Positions 1 to 6,769 of a stretch of 7,466 nt of DNA are shown here, one piece after another. This stretch comes from SIG598 sp045538015. GTDB lineage: Bacteria > Bacillota > Clostridia > Oscillospirales > Acutalibacteraceae. The notes beneath the pieces were generated by a model. It did not search any database. It was not told where the DNA came from and saw nothing but the letters and a program-made list of their open reading frames with translations. Numbering within the stretch: the stretch's first letter is position 1; each line of letters opens with the position of its first letter. The DNA lies in the NCBI GenBank assembly GCA_045538015.1, contig JAZSQO010000089.1, positions 1 to 7,466 on the forward strand. Reading direction: 5' to 3'. A program made the position numbers and the translations under genes.

Positions 1-50
1 TAAGCACGATCTTGCTTGCATCTTTTTCGTCATACTTCACAAAAATGCTC

Positions 51-71
51 ACCAATACACAAAGTATTGGT
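51..71. terminator. Perfect 8-bp hairpin, possible bidirectional terminator
   Basis: ACCAATAC (51-58) pairs perfectly with GTATTGGT (64-71) around a five-base loop, ACAAA. A run of five T lies shortly after the stem on the + strand (77-81), and a run of five A shortly before it (41-45), which reads as five T after the stem on the - strand. In both directions four or five bases separate the stem from the T run, and the stem is AT-rich, so this would be a weak intrinsic terminator. It could end a gene left of the window or insulate mfd. A regulatory hairpin is the alternative. Confidence 0.4.
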
Positions 72-152
72 TCCGCTTTTTGTATCGTCTGACAAAAAAT
101 CTGACTGCGCAATATCGCACTTAGAATTATGCGGTATTGCCTAAAAAAGAGA

Positions 153-158
153 TACAAT
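153..158 (+). promoter_or_regulatory. Weak candidate -10 box for mfd
   Basis: TACAAT matches the sigma-A -10 consensus at five of six positions and would give a leader of roughly 30 bases ahead of the mfd start. No recognisable -35 box lies 16-18 bases upstream (the 130-135 region reads TGCGGT), and there is no TGn extension. TAGAAT at 122-127 is an equally weak alternative. Low-level housekeeping expression of mfd would fit a weak promoter, but this is inference. Confidence 0.25.
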
Positions 159-195
159 TGACATCAAGCGCCACAGAATCAACAGGAGGAACAGA

Positions 196-3100
196 ATGCG
201 ATATCTCATACCCATGCTGCAGGGGCAGCAGTTTTTCACAAATCTTCTGGACTGCGTCAAAAAGGGAACATTGCCTCTGGAGCTGACCGGCTGCGGATTT
301 GTGCACAAGGCTCACATTACCGCCGCCCTCTGCCGGCTGACCGGCCGCAAGGCGCTGATAGTGGCCGGCGACGAATCGGAGGCCAATCATCTGCTCAGCT
401 CGCTGAAGAGCATGGGAATGGATGCCCGCTATTATCCCGTCCGGGATCTGAGCTTTCACACCCTCGAAGGCCGCTCCAGAGAGTTTGAGCACGAGCGCAT
501 CGACGCTCTGTGCGCGGTGCTGTCCGGTGCCGCCGACGTGGTGGTCACCGTGGCCGACGCCGCCATGCAGCTGACCCTGCCTCCCGAGCAGCTCTCTTCC
601 CGGATGGTCACCCTTGAGCCGGGCGGCACGGCGGACATGAAGCTCATTGTCGCCTCCCTCGCCGCCGGCGGCTACGAGCGGGCCGAAAGTGTGGAAGGTC
701 CGGGGCAGTTTGCCGTGCGCGGCGGAATAATCGACTTTTTCCCCACCGCCTCGAAGCAGCCGGTACGCTGCGAGCTGTGGGGCGACGAGATCGACTCCCT
801 GAGCTACTTTGACCCGGAGAGCCAGCGCCGCACCGACCCGGTGGAGGAGCCTATCGGCATCTATCCCGCCGCCGAGCTGACGGTGGACGATCCCGCCGCT
901 CTGGCCGATCAGATCACCGCGATCGCCGGATCGCTGAAGGGCAATGCCGCCGCGGCGGCAAGGGAGCGGCTGTATAACGAGGCTGAAAGCCTGCGCTCCG
1001 GCCTCAGACCGGCCAGCTGCGACAAGTTCATTCCCCTCATCTGCCAGCGGGAGGCGACGGTTTTTGATTATATGCCCGAGGACTGCCTGCTGGTGGTCAG
1101 CGAGCACACCGCCGTCCGGGAGCGTGCCCGCTCCTATGCTGCCCGCATGAACGAGGAGATCAAGGCGCTGATGGAGGACGGCGTGCTGTGCAAGACGCTG
1201 TGCCGCTTCACCCTGACCGAAAGCGAGCTGAGCGGCCATTTCGGCAGTGCCATATATATGGACGTCTTTGCCCACGGCAGCTACGACACGCCCATACGCC
1301 AGACCCTGAGCACCGACGCCCGCCAGCTTCCGCCATGGGACGGCACCACCTCTCTGCTGGTGGAGGACGTGGCCGCTCTTCGGGAAGCGGGCTGCACGGT
1401 CATAGTGCTGGCCGGCTCCTCCCGCGCGGCTGACACTCTGTGCGGCGACCTTGAGGAGGCCGGCTTTGTCACCGTCCGGGACGACGATCCCGAAAGCCTG
1501 AAGTCCGGGCGGGTATATGTGTCTCAGGGCACTCTGCCGGCGGGCTTTGAGTATCCCTCGGCCAAGGTGGCGCTCATCACATGGGGAAGAGGCGGTTCGG
1601 TCACCTCCCGGAAGAGCGGCTCCAAAAAGCTGGCCCGCTACAAGAAGGGCGCCGATATCCAGTCTCTCAGCGAGCTTTCTCCCGGAGATTATGTGGTGCA
1701 TATCACCTACGGCATCGGCCTCTTTGGCGGCATTGTCATGCTCAAGACCGAGGGTGTCAACCGTGATTATATAAAGATAACCTACTCCAAGGGCGACGTG
1801 CTGTATGTGCCGGTCAACCAGCTGGACATGGTCAGCAAATATATCGGCGCCAGGGAGGACAGCGGCGTGCGCCTCTCCACTCTTGGCGGCACCGACTGGG
1901 TGCGGCAGAAGAGCCGGGTGCGCAAGGCGGTCAAGGACATCGCCAAGGAGCTCATCAAGCTCTACTCCGAGCGCATGAGAGCCGACGGCTATCCCTTCGA
2001 CCCGGACACCGAGTACCAGCGTGACTTTGAAGCCCGCTTTGAATACGACGAGACCGACGACCAGCTGCGCTGCATCAGCGAGATAAAGAAGGACATGGAG
2101 CGGCCGGTTCCCATGGAGCGCCTGCTGTGCGGCGACGTGGGCTTCGGCAAGACCGAGGTGGCTCTGAGAGCCGCCTTCAAGTGCATGGTGGAGGGGCGCC
2201 AGTGCGCCATCCTCGCGCCCACCACCATCCTCGCGTGGCAGCATTACGAAACCGCTCTGCGCCGATTCGACGGTTTTCCCTTCCGCATCGAGGTCATGTC
2301 CCGCTTCCGCACGCCCAAGCAGCAGCAGGCCATCGTCGCCGCCCTCAAGCGGGGCGAGGTGGATCTGCTCATCGGCACCCACCGGATAATTCAGAAGGAT
2401 GTGGAGTTCCGCGACCTTGGCCTTGCCATCATCGACGAGGAGCAGCGCTTCGGCGTGGCTCACAAGGAGAAATTCAAGGAATCCTTCCGGTCGGTGGATG
2501 TGCTGATGCTGTCGGCAACGCCCATTCCCCGCACGCTGAACATGGCCCTTTCCGGCCTGCGGGATATCTCCGTGCTGGAGGAGGCTCCCCTTGACCGCTC
2601 GCCGGTGCAGACCTTTGTCATGGAGTATGACCGGGCGGTCATCGCCGACGCCATCCGCCGTGAGCTGCGCCGGGGCGGACAGGTATATTATCTCCACAAC
2701 CGGGTGGGAGACATCGAACGGGTGGCTCACGGGCTGAGCGAAATGCTGCCCGACGCCCGCATCGGCATCGCCCACGGTCAGATGTCCGAGCAGCAGATAT
2801 CAAAGGAGTGGAAGCGGATGATCGACCACGAGATCGACATCCTGCTGTGCACCACCATCATAGAGGCCGGCGTGGATGTGTCCAACGCCAACACCCTCAT
2901 CGTGGAGGACGCCAATCATTTCGGCCTTTCCCAGCTCCACCAGATAAGAGGCCGTGTGGGACGCAGCAGCCGCAGAGCCTACGCCTACTTCACCTTCAAC
3001 GGCCGCCGGGAGCTGACCGAGATCGCCTCCAAGCGCCTTTCGGCCATCAGAGAATACACCGAATTCGGCAGCGGCATGAAGATAGCCATGCGTGACCTTG

Positions 3101-3702
3101 AGCTCAGAGGCGCGGGCAACATTCTGGGCGGCGAGCAGTCGGGTCACCTCGACCTCGTGGGCTACGATATGTACATGAAGCTGCTCAACGAGGCCGTGGC
3201 CGAGGAAAAGGGCGAGGCTCCCGCCAAGGCCGATGTGGAATGCTCGGTGGATCTGCCCATCGAGGCTCACATTCCCGAGGATTACATCGACGCCACCCAC
3301 CTGCGTCTGGATGTCTACCGCCTCATCGCCGACATCCGCAGCGACGAGGAGGCCTCCGACGTGGTGGACGAGCTGATCGACCGCTTCGGAGATCCGCCCG
3401 CGGCGGTGATGGGACTTGTACGGGTGGCGCTGGCCAGAAATCTTGCCGCCGGCATGGGCATCACCGAGGTCAAGTACGGCTCGGGCAATATTCTGTTCTT
3501 CATGTCGTCTCTTGATATGCGCATGGTGTCGGCCATGGTGGGCTCCATGCCCGGCCGGGTGATGCTGTCGGCGGGCGCCAAGCCCTACCTGACCGTCAAG
3601 CCGGAGAAGGGCAAAAAGCTCATCGACAGCGTCAGCGACGCCCTTGAGTGCTTTGCAAACGCCATAAAGAGCCTGCCGCCGGAGGAAGCGCCGGCCGAGT
3701 AG
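196..3702 (+). CDS. mfd: Transcription-repair coupling factor Mfd (1168 aa)
   Basis: Mfd is a cytoplasmic ATP-driven DNA translocase. It binds RNA polymerase stalled at DNA lesions, pushes it off, and recruits UvrA so that nucleotide excision repair acts first on the transcribed strand. Seen here: an N-terminal UvrB-like module with the RGGIIDFFP signature (about 175-183); the CarD-like RNA-polymerase-interacting domain (about 490-555, with PGDYVVH at 496-502 and LYVPV); Walker A GDVGFGKT (646-653); Walker B DEEQ (747-750) followed by RFGV; motif III SATPIPRT (773-780); motif V TTIIEAGVD (886-894); and motif VI QIRGRVGR (916-923). RGAGNILGGEQSGH (from about 971) then leads to the C-terminal TRCF domain (about 1018-1100). 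Length fits the family (about 1150-1180). The ATG has AGGAGG at 184-189, six bases upstream. The pth gene often found upstream of mfd in Firmicutes is not seen in the 195 bases available. No missing motif or frameshift was found. Confidence 0.98.
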   Translation: MRYLIPMLQGQQFFTNLLDCVKKGTLPLELTGCGFVHKAHITAALCRLTGRKALIVAGDESEANHLLSSLKSMGMDARYYPVRDLSFHTLEGRSREFEHERIDALCAVLSGAADVVVTVADAAMQLTLPPEQLSSRMVTLEPGGTADMKLIVASLAAGGYERAESVEGPGQFAVRGGIIDFFPTASKQPVRCELWGDEIDSLSYFDPESQRRTDPVEEPIGIYPAAELTVDDPAALADQITAIAGSLKGNAAAAARERLYNEAESLRSGLRPASCDKFIPLICQREATVFDYMPEDCLLVVSEHTAVRERARSYAARMNEEIKALMEDGVLCKTLCRFTLTESELSGHFGSAIYMDVFAHGSYDTPIRQTLSTDARQLPPWDGTTSLLVEDVAALREAGCTVIVLAGSSRAADTLCGDLEEAGFVTVRDDDPESLKSGRVYVSQGTLPAGFEYPSAKVALITWGRGGSVTSRKSGSKKLARYKKGADIQSLSELSPGDYVVHITYGIGLFGGIVMLKTEGVNRDYIKITYSKGDVLYVPVNQLDMVSKYIGAREDSGVRLSTLGGTDWVRQKSRVRKAVKDIAKELIKLYSERMRADGYPFDPDTEYQRDFEARFEYDETDDQLRCISEIKKDMERPVPMERLLCGDVGFGKTEVALRAAFKCMVEGRQCAILAPTTILAWQHYETALRRFDGFPFRIEVMSRFRTPKQQQAIVAALKRGEVDLLIGTHRIIQKDVEFRDLGLAIIDEEQRFGVAHKEKFKESFRSVDVLMLSATPIPRTLNMALSGLRDISVLEEAPLDRSPVQTFVMEYDRAVIADAIRRELRRGGQVYYLHNRVGDIERVAHGLSEMLPDARIGIAHGQMSEQQISKEWKRMIDHEIDILLCTTIIEAGVDVSNANTLIVEDANHFGLSQLHQIRGRVGRSSRRAYAYFTFNGRRELTEIASKRLSAIREYTEFGSGMKIAMRDLELRGAGNILGGEQSGHLDLVGYDMYMKLLNEAVAEEKGEAPAKADVECSVDLPIEAHIPEDYIDATHLRLDVYRLIADIRSDEEASDVVDELIDRFGDPPAAVMGLVRVALARNLAAGMGITEVKYGSGNILFFMSSLDMRMVSAMVGSMPGRVMLSAGAKPYLTVKPEKGKKLIDSVSDALECFANAIKSLPPEEAPAE

Positions 3703-3779
3703 GCAACCGCTTCTCAGAATAGCGCAATGCAATTCAAAAGAGCAAAAATCATTTCTTAAAAGAATTTTGTAAAATATAC

Positions 3780-3808
3780 TTGACAAAGCGCGTCCGCGGT
3801 GATATACT
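3780..3808 (+). promoter_or_regulatory. Near-consensus sigma-A promoter for the membrane protein/HTH operon
   Basis: TTGACA (3780-3785), a perfect -35 box, and TATACT (3803-3808), five of six for the -10, are separated by exactly 17 bases. Transcription should begin near 3815, leaving a short leader containing GGAGGT (3825-3830), eight bases before the ATG at 3839. A 10-bp direct repeat overlaps both promoter boxes (see findings). The rest of the 136-base gap after mfd is AT-rich and shows no convincing intrinsic terminator. Confidence 0.85.
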
Positions 3809-3838
3809 TGAGCCATCATCAAACGGAGGTGCTTTGAA

Positions 3839-4381
3839 ATGAAGCCTGAAATCATCCATCTGCTTGTTTTTACCATCATCTTTGTGGCCATCGCGCTGCT
3901 GTTCGGCCTGCTGTTCGGCAGAAAATCCGGAAAGGCAGTCAAGTACGACGAGCGCCAGCTGCTGGCTCAGGGCAAGGCCTTCAAGGCCGGTTTCTTCTCC
4001 CTCATGTCTCTGCTGTGCGTGTATGTCGTATACAATGCCTTCTCGGAGAACATGATACTCAGAGCGCCGGAGGGAATCTTCCTGTGCATCTGCGCGTCGG
4101 TGCTGATTTTCGCCGTCATATGCATCGCCAACGATGCCTATGTCGCCCTTAACGAAAGCAATCGGGCGCGTACCGCAATACTGGGTTTCGTCGGCTTGTG
4201 CAATCTTTTTCTGGGCATCGACCGCATCGCCGACGGCACGATTATGGAAGACGGTGCCTTCAGTGTCTCTGTGCTCAATCTGGCAGTAGGCGTTATGGGC
4301 GTGGTCATAACTTTGGCTCTGATAATCCGCTCTGCCCAGCAGAAAAAGGCTGCCGCTCTTGAGGAGAGTGACGACGAATGA
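3839..4381 (+). CDS. Five-helix membrane protein paired with an HTH regulator (180 aa)
   Basis: Function not known. The protein has about five hydrophobic segments: 5-27, 50-68, 79-98, 112-127 and 143-163. The loop after the first helix carries KYDERQLLAQGKAFKAGFF (35-53). A YDERQ...GKA-type motif of this sort recurs, as I remember it, in small uncharacterised clostridial membrane proteins encoded beside short XRE regulators (DUF-type families). The tail is charged and probably cytoplasmic (QQKKAAALEESDDE). The start is fixed by GGAGGT eight bases upstream and a strong promoter. The stop codon overlaps the start of the next gene in the sequence ATGA, so the two are translationally coupled. 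A role as a sensor or partner controlling the HTH protein, or as its target, is inference from the pairing. No catalytic residues were recognised. Confidence 0.85.
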   Translation: MKPEIIHLLVFTIIFVAIALLFGLLFGRKSGKAVKYDERQLLAQGKAFKAGFFSLMSLLCVYVVYNAFSENMILRAPEGIFLCICASVLIFAVICIANDAYVALNESNRARTAILGFVGLCNLFLGIDRIADGTIMEDGAFSVSVLNLAVGVMGVVITLALIIRSAQQKKAAALEESDDE

Positions 4382-4581
4382 AAAATCTCAAGCTGAAATC
4401 CGCCCGGGCGGCGCTGGATATGTCCCAGCAGGATCTGGCCGACCGCGTGAATGTGTCCCGCCAGACCATCAGCGCCATCGAAAAGGGCGACTACAACCCC
4501 ACCATCAACCTGTGCATCGCCATTTGCCGGGTGCTGGGCAAGACTCTGGACGAGCTTTTCTGGGATAATACGGCTGAATGA
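4378..4581 (+). CDS. Small XRE/Cro-family HTH transcriptional regulator (67 aa)
   Basis: This is a DNA-binding repressor or activator made of almost nothing but one HTH_3 (XRE/Cro) domain. Residues 4-58 cover the fold: SQQDLADRV (16-24) is the first helix of the HTH and SRQTISAIE (27-35) the recognition helix, followed by the family-typical KGDYNPTI and a C-terminal LDELFW. It closely resembles the short stand-alone YozG-like regulators of Firmicutes. The start overlaps the previous gene's stop by four bases (ATGA), and GAGGAG at 4361-4366 inside that gene can serve as ribosome binding site, so the pair forms one operon under the promoter at 3780-3808. There is no ligand-binding domain, so any signal must come through dimerisation, level, or a partner such as the co-encoded membrane protein. 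Autoregulation is likely for the family but not shown here. Confidence 0.93.
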   Translation: MKNLKLKSARAALDMSQQDLADRVNVSRQTISAIEKGDYNPTINLCIAICRVLGKTLDELFWDNTAE

Positions 4582-4644
4582 CAGCCAAGGCGATACCGCC
4601 GTCAGTCCTCCGGACGCAAAATGCCGGGAGATTGGCGACGGTAC

Positions 4645-4673
4645 TTGCAAATCCGCGCGATACAGTGTATAAT
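4645..4673 (+). promoter_or_regulatory. Strong sigma-A promoter for the PH-domain gene, with palindrome on the -10
   Basis: TTGCAA (4645-4650) and a perfect TATAAT (4668-4673) are separated by 17 bases. Transcription should start near 4680, 25 bases before the ATG. The 11-bp palindrome ATACA-G-TGTAT (4660-4670) overlaps the -10 box and is well placed as an operator. AGGAGG (4690-4695) lies nine bases before the start. No convincing terminator is visible between the preceding HTH gene (stop at 4581) and this promoter. Confidence 0.85.
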
Positions 4674-4704
4674 CAAAACAAAGCATCATAGGAGGGCTAA
4701 TATT

Positions 4705-5082
4705 ATGATAGATTTCAAGAACGGTTCCCTTTTCAAGCTCAAGAGAGTGGACAACAGCGCTGTGGGCGACGGCCTTATCTCCCTGCTGCTGCCCGAGGAG
4801 CAGATCATCGGCACCTACAAGGCCATGCGTGACTATGTGGTCTTCACCGACCTGCGCATCATCGCCGTCAACGTTCAGGGTGCCACCGGCGCCAAGCAGG
4901 ACTTCACCTCCCTGCCCTACAAGAAGATCAACCTCTTCTCCATCGAGACCGCCGGCGTGCTGGATCTGGACGCCGAGCTTCAGCTGTATTTCAGCGGCCT
5001 CGAGGACAAGATCACCTTTGAATTCTCCGGCGGCTGCGACATCACCCGCATCGGCAGAATCATCGCCACCTTCACCCTGTAA
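4705..5082 (+). CDS. Bacterial PH-domain protein, PF08000/bPH_1-like (125 aa)
   Basis: This is a single-domain cytoplasmic protein matching, by recollection of the family pattern, the bacterial pleckstrin-homology-like proteins (PF08000). Members are about 125 residues and several form ring-shaped oligomers in crystals; their cellular role is unsettled. Family marks visible here: LLPEEQIIGTYKAMRDYVVFT (28-48), a basic-aliphatic LRIIAVNVQGATGAK (50-64), PYKKI (71-75), and the very characteristic FSIETAGVLDLDAEL (78-92). Beta-strand alternation runs through the whole chain, and there is no signal peptide or membrane segment. The ATG at 4705 is chosen over an upstream start at 4621 because it follows AGGAGG at 4690-4695 and because 4621 lies upstream of the promoter. 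It has its own promoter and is followed by a terminator-like stem, so it is probably monocistronic, with possible read-through into the next gene. Confidence 0.9.
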   Translation: MIDFKNGSLFKLKRVDNSAVGDGLISLLLPEEQIIGTYKAMRDYVVFTDLRIIAVNVQGATGAKQDFTSLPYKKINLFSIETAGVLDLDAELQLYFSGLEDKITFEFSGGCDITRIGRIIATFTL

Positions 5083-5090
5083 GCTACATA

Positions 5091-5149
5091 AAAAAGCAGT
5101 CCCGCGGGTCAGCCTTGCAACCAATGGCGTCCCGCGGGGCCTTTGATTT
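5091..5149 (+). terminator. GC-rich terminator-like stem built from two CCCGCGGG copies
   Basis: CCCGCGGG occurs at 5101-5108 and again at 5131-5138. Each copy is itself a palindrome, so the two pair perfectly as an 8-bp GC stem across a 22-base loop; GCC (5112-5114) and GGC (5126-5128) can extend pairing inside the loop. An A run (5090-5095) precedes the stem, and a broken T run (CTTTGATTT, 5141-5149) follows it. On the - strand the stem is followed shortly by six T. It lies 18 bases after the PH-gene stop. It is likely a terminator, though the + strand T tract is poor and some read-through is plausible. Confidence 0.55.
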
Positions 5150-5173
5150 CCGGGCAGAAAAGAGGAGAAGAAC

Positions 5174-6649
5174 TTGAACAGAGCAACGAAGATTCGCATA
5201 GTCGCCGGCCTTTGCATGATAGCGGCGGCGGTGGTGCTGGGTGTCGCGCTGGACGGCACAATGACCGGCCCGCAGGCAAGCCAGTGGGAACGGGCGATAT
5301 ACGCCGTGAGCGTGATAGGCACCGGAGCCGCCGGCTTCTTCGGCCTGCTGGCGGGCAAGCCGGGCTTCGTAATGGGCTATGCCATTGTGCTGATGGCGGC
5401 TATGCCGTCGCCCTGGAACAGATATATCGTCGTGGTCGGGCTGGGTGCGCTGTTTCTCTGGCTGGGCGTGCGGAGCTGGCGAGAAAAGCCCGGAGAGCGG
5501 AAAGTGCCCGAGGAAGAGAAACCGGAGCTCACCGAGGAGGAACAGAAGCTGCTCGAGGAGCTGTCCTCGCTGGTGATAGCGGAAGACCCCATGACCAGCC
5601 GAATATATCAGCTTATACCCGGCGAGGGCGAGCTGCTGGCTTATCGTGTTGGAACCGTCTTCAAGGGGCTGAAGGAAGACCTGCTCCAGAATGACGGGAA
5701 ACATTACCGGGCGCTGGGCAAGGGCGATTTTTCCATAAAGCTGTCGGATATCCGTTCGGTCAGACTGACCCAGCCCGGCACCCCGCTGGTGAGCGGGATG
5801 GCAGTGATAAAGGCGGAGGGCAGGACCTATCGCTTCAACGCCCCGGGCTTTGCCGACTTTGAAGCCTACGCGGATTTCTGGAAGAGCGTGATACCCAACG
5901 GTGCCCGGCTTTCCGTAAAGCGTCCGGATGAAAAGGCTCAGTCTGCCAATACCACGGAACCTGCGGCGGAAACGGCGCCTCAGAACGAGAGACGGATGAC
6001 CGTTCTGCGGGTGGTGAAAACCTGTCTGGGCGTGTACCTTGCCGTGGTCGACCTTGGGTGGCTCTTTCTCGAGGTGCCCTATGGCCTGTTCGCCCTCCTC
6101 TCGCTGCTGGCCACTCCGGCCATGCTTGCCCTTTACCTCTGTTTCCCCGGAGAGATCACCATGGGTGAGGGCAAGGCCTTCAAGGACAAAATATCCTTTT
6201 CCTTCCTGTTCTCCATGTCGGCCATGGTGCCCGCGCTCCGGGCGCTGCTGGATTATAATCTCATCCGCCCGGGCAGAGCCATTGCCATAGGCAGCGTGGT
6301 TTTCGCGGCCGCCTTCGGCCTCTTTATGCTGTCCTCAAAGGAGTGGAAGCAGCAGAAGGTCATATTGCTGATGACGGCCATGATGCTGTTATGCTACTCG
6401 CCGGCGGCGGTCATTCATCTCAACAACATTCTCGACACCGCCGAGCCGCGGCGGACTGCCTGCGAGGTGGTGGATATGCGCGATTCCGACGACGATTACT
6501 ACATCACCGTGCTGCTGCCCGACGGCGAGGAATTTGAAATGAGAACGGGCAAGGAACGCTACGAAGCCCTCGAGGCGGGCGGTCAGGCCGTGGTGGACAT
6601 CTACTCCGGCTGCTTCGGCATTCCCTACGCCGTCATCACCGAGGGCTGA
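5174..6649 (+). CDS. Unrecognised multi-pass membrane protein with a central soluble domain (491 aa)
   Basis: I do not recognise this protein. Hydrophobic segments fall in two groups: 8-26, 41-60, 64-78 and 84-101, then 280-300, 303-324, 340-358, 369-386 and 396-414. Between them lie an acidic, helix-prone stretch (112-135, rich in E and L) and a soluble beta-rich region (about 142-250, starting at YQLIPGEGELLAY) that could be a PH- or GRAM-like fold. That reading is tentative but echoes the preceding PH-domain gene. An Ala/Glu linker (about 255-272) follows. The C-terminus (about 428-491) is a compact beta domain containing LLPDGEEFEM and ending GIPYAVITEG, reminiscent of short soluble domains after membrane helices in DUF3592-like proteins. 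The TTG start is chosen because AGGAG (5163-5167) lies six bases upstream; the next in-frame ATG (5216) would cut into the first membrane segment. No promoter is visible in the 91-base gap, so it may depend on read-through. Confidence 0.8.
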   Translation: MNRATKIRIVAGLCMIAAAVVLGVALDGTMTGPQASQWERAIYAVSVIGTGAAGFFGLLAGKPGFVMGYAIVLMAAMPSPWNRYIVVVGLGALFLWLGVRSWREKPGERKVPEEEKPELTEEEQKLLEELSSLVIAEDPMTSRIYQLIPGEGELLAYRVGTVFKGLKEDLLQNDGKHYRALGKGDFSIKLSDIRSVRLTQPGTPLVSGMAVIKAEGRTYRFNAPGFADFEAYADFWKSVIPNGARLSVKRPDEKAQSANTTEPAAETAPQNERRMTVLRVVKTCLGVYLAVVDLGWLFLEVPYGLFALLSLLATPAMLALYLCFPGEITMGEGKAFKDKISFSFLFSMSAMVPALRALLDYNLIRPGRAIAIGSVVFAAAFGLFMLSSKEWKQQKVILLMTAMMLLCYSPAAVIHLNNILDTAEPRRTACEVVDMRDSDDDYYITVLLPDGEEFEMRTGKERYEALEAGGQAVVDIYSGCFGIPYAVITEG

Positions 6650-6730
6650 AAAAGGGCGTAACCATCACAATGCTACCCTGAGTTGCGCAAAAGCAAAGCC
6701 GAGTTGGTGGCGCTGTGGAAGGGCGCGGGG

Positions 6731-6736
6731 TATAAT
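6731..6736 (+). promoter_or_regulatory. Perfect -10 box for the downstream HTH regulator
   Basis: TATAAT lies 33 bases before the ATG at 6770, placing a start of transcription near 6743. The -35 region is poor: TGGCGC (6708-6713) sits at the right 17-base distance but matches badly, and the better TTGGTG (6704-6709) is 21 bases away. A consensus -10 with a weak -35 can indicate a promoter needing an activator or tuned low. The ribosome binding site is GAGAGGAA (6756-6763). Confidence 0.55.
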
Positions 6737-6769
6737 GCAGCCATCAAATCCGGAAGAGAGGAAACACAA

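Noticed and set aside
1..123. Open frames at the left edge: one + strand frame to about 121 and a - strand frame starting with GTG at 52 (SIFVKYDEKDASKIVL)
   Set aside because: Several frames are open at once in this short AT-rich stretch, none has a ribosome binding site or clear promoter, and the - strand candidate would start inside the 51-71 hairpin. A leftward gene starting here cannot be excluded without more sequence.
158..163. Perfect TTGACA just upstream of mfd
   Set aside because: No -10-like hexamer lies 16-18 bases downstream; that position is the mfd ribosome binding site, so it cannot be a functional promoter for the gene.
127..2775. Very long open frame (882 codons) on the - strand opposite mfd
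   Set aside because: It lies antisense to an unambiguous mfd. Its translation is rich in A, G, H, L and Q with no recognisable domain, and it ends outside mfd only by chance. Long antisense frames arise from the high third-position GC of mfd.
3735..3770. AT-rich partial inverted repeat after mfd, considered as its terminator
   Set aside because: The pairing is TTCT/AGAA plus a loosely matched CAAAA/TTTTG with bulges, no GC core and no proper T run. It is too weak to call.
2800..3942. Second long - strand frame (380 codons) across the mfd end and the following gene
   Set aside because: It is antisense to two well-supported genes and runs through the AT-rich promoter region. It has low-complexity H/G/A-rich content and no start context.
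4138..5358. Long - strand frame (406 codons) opposite the membrane, HTH and PH genes
   Set aside because: It crosses four real + strand genes, two promoters and a terminator-like stem, with no domain similarity.
6652..6677. AGGG...CCCT partial inverted repeat after the large membrane protein
   Set aside because: The stem is short and bulged, and no T run follows it, so it does not support a terminator.
6683..6769. Upstream TTG extension of the HTH regulator at 6770
   Set aside because: The extra 29 residues precede the HTH without family support, the TTG has no good ribosome binding site, and the TATAAT promoter box lies inside the extension.
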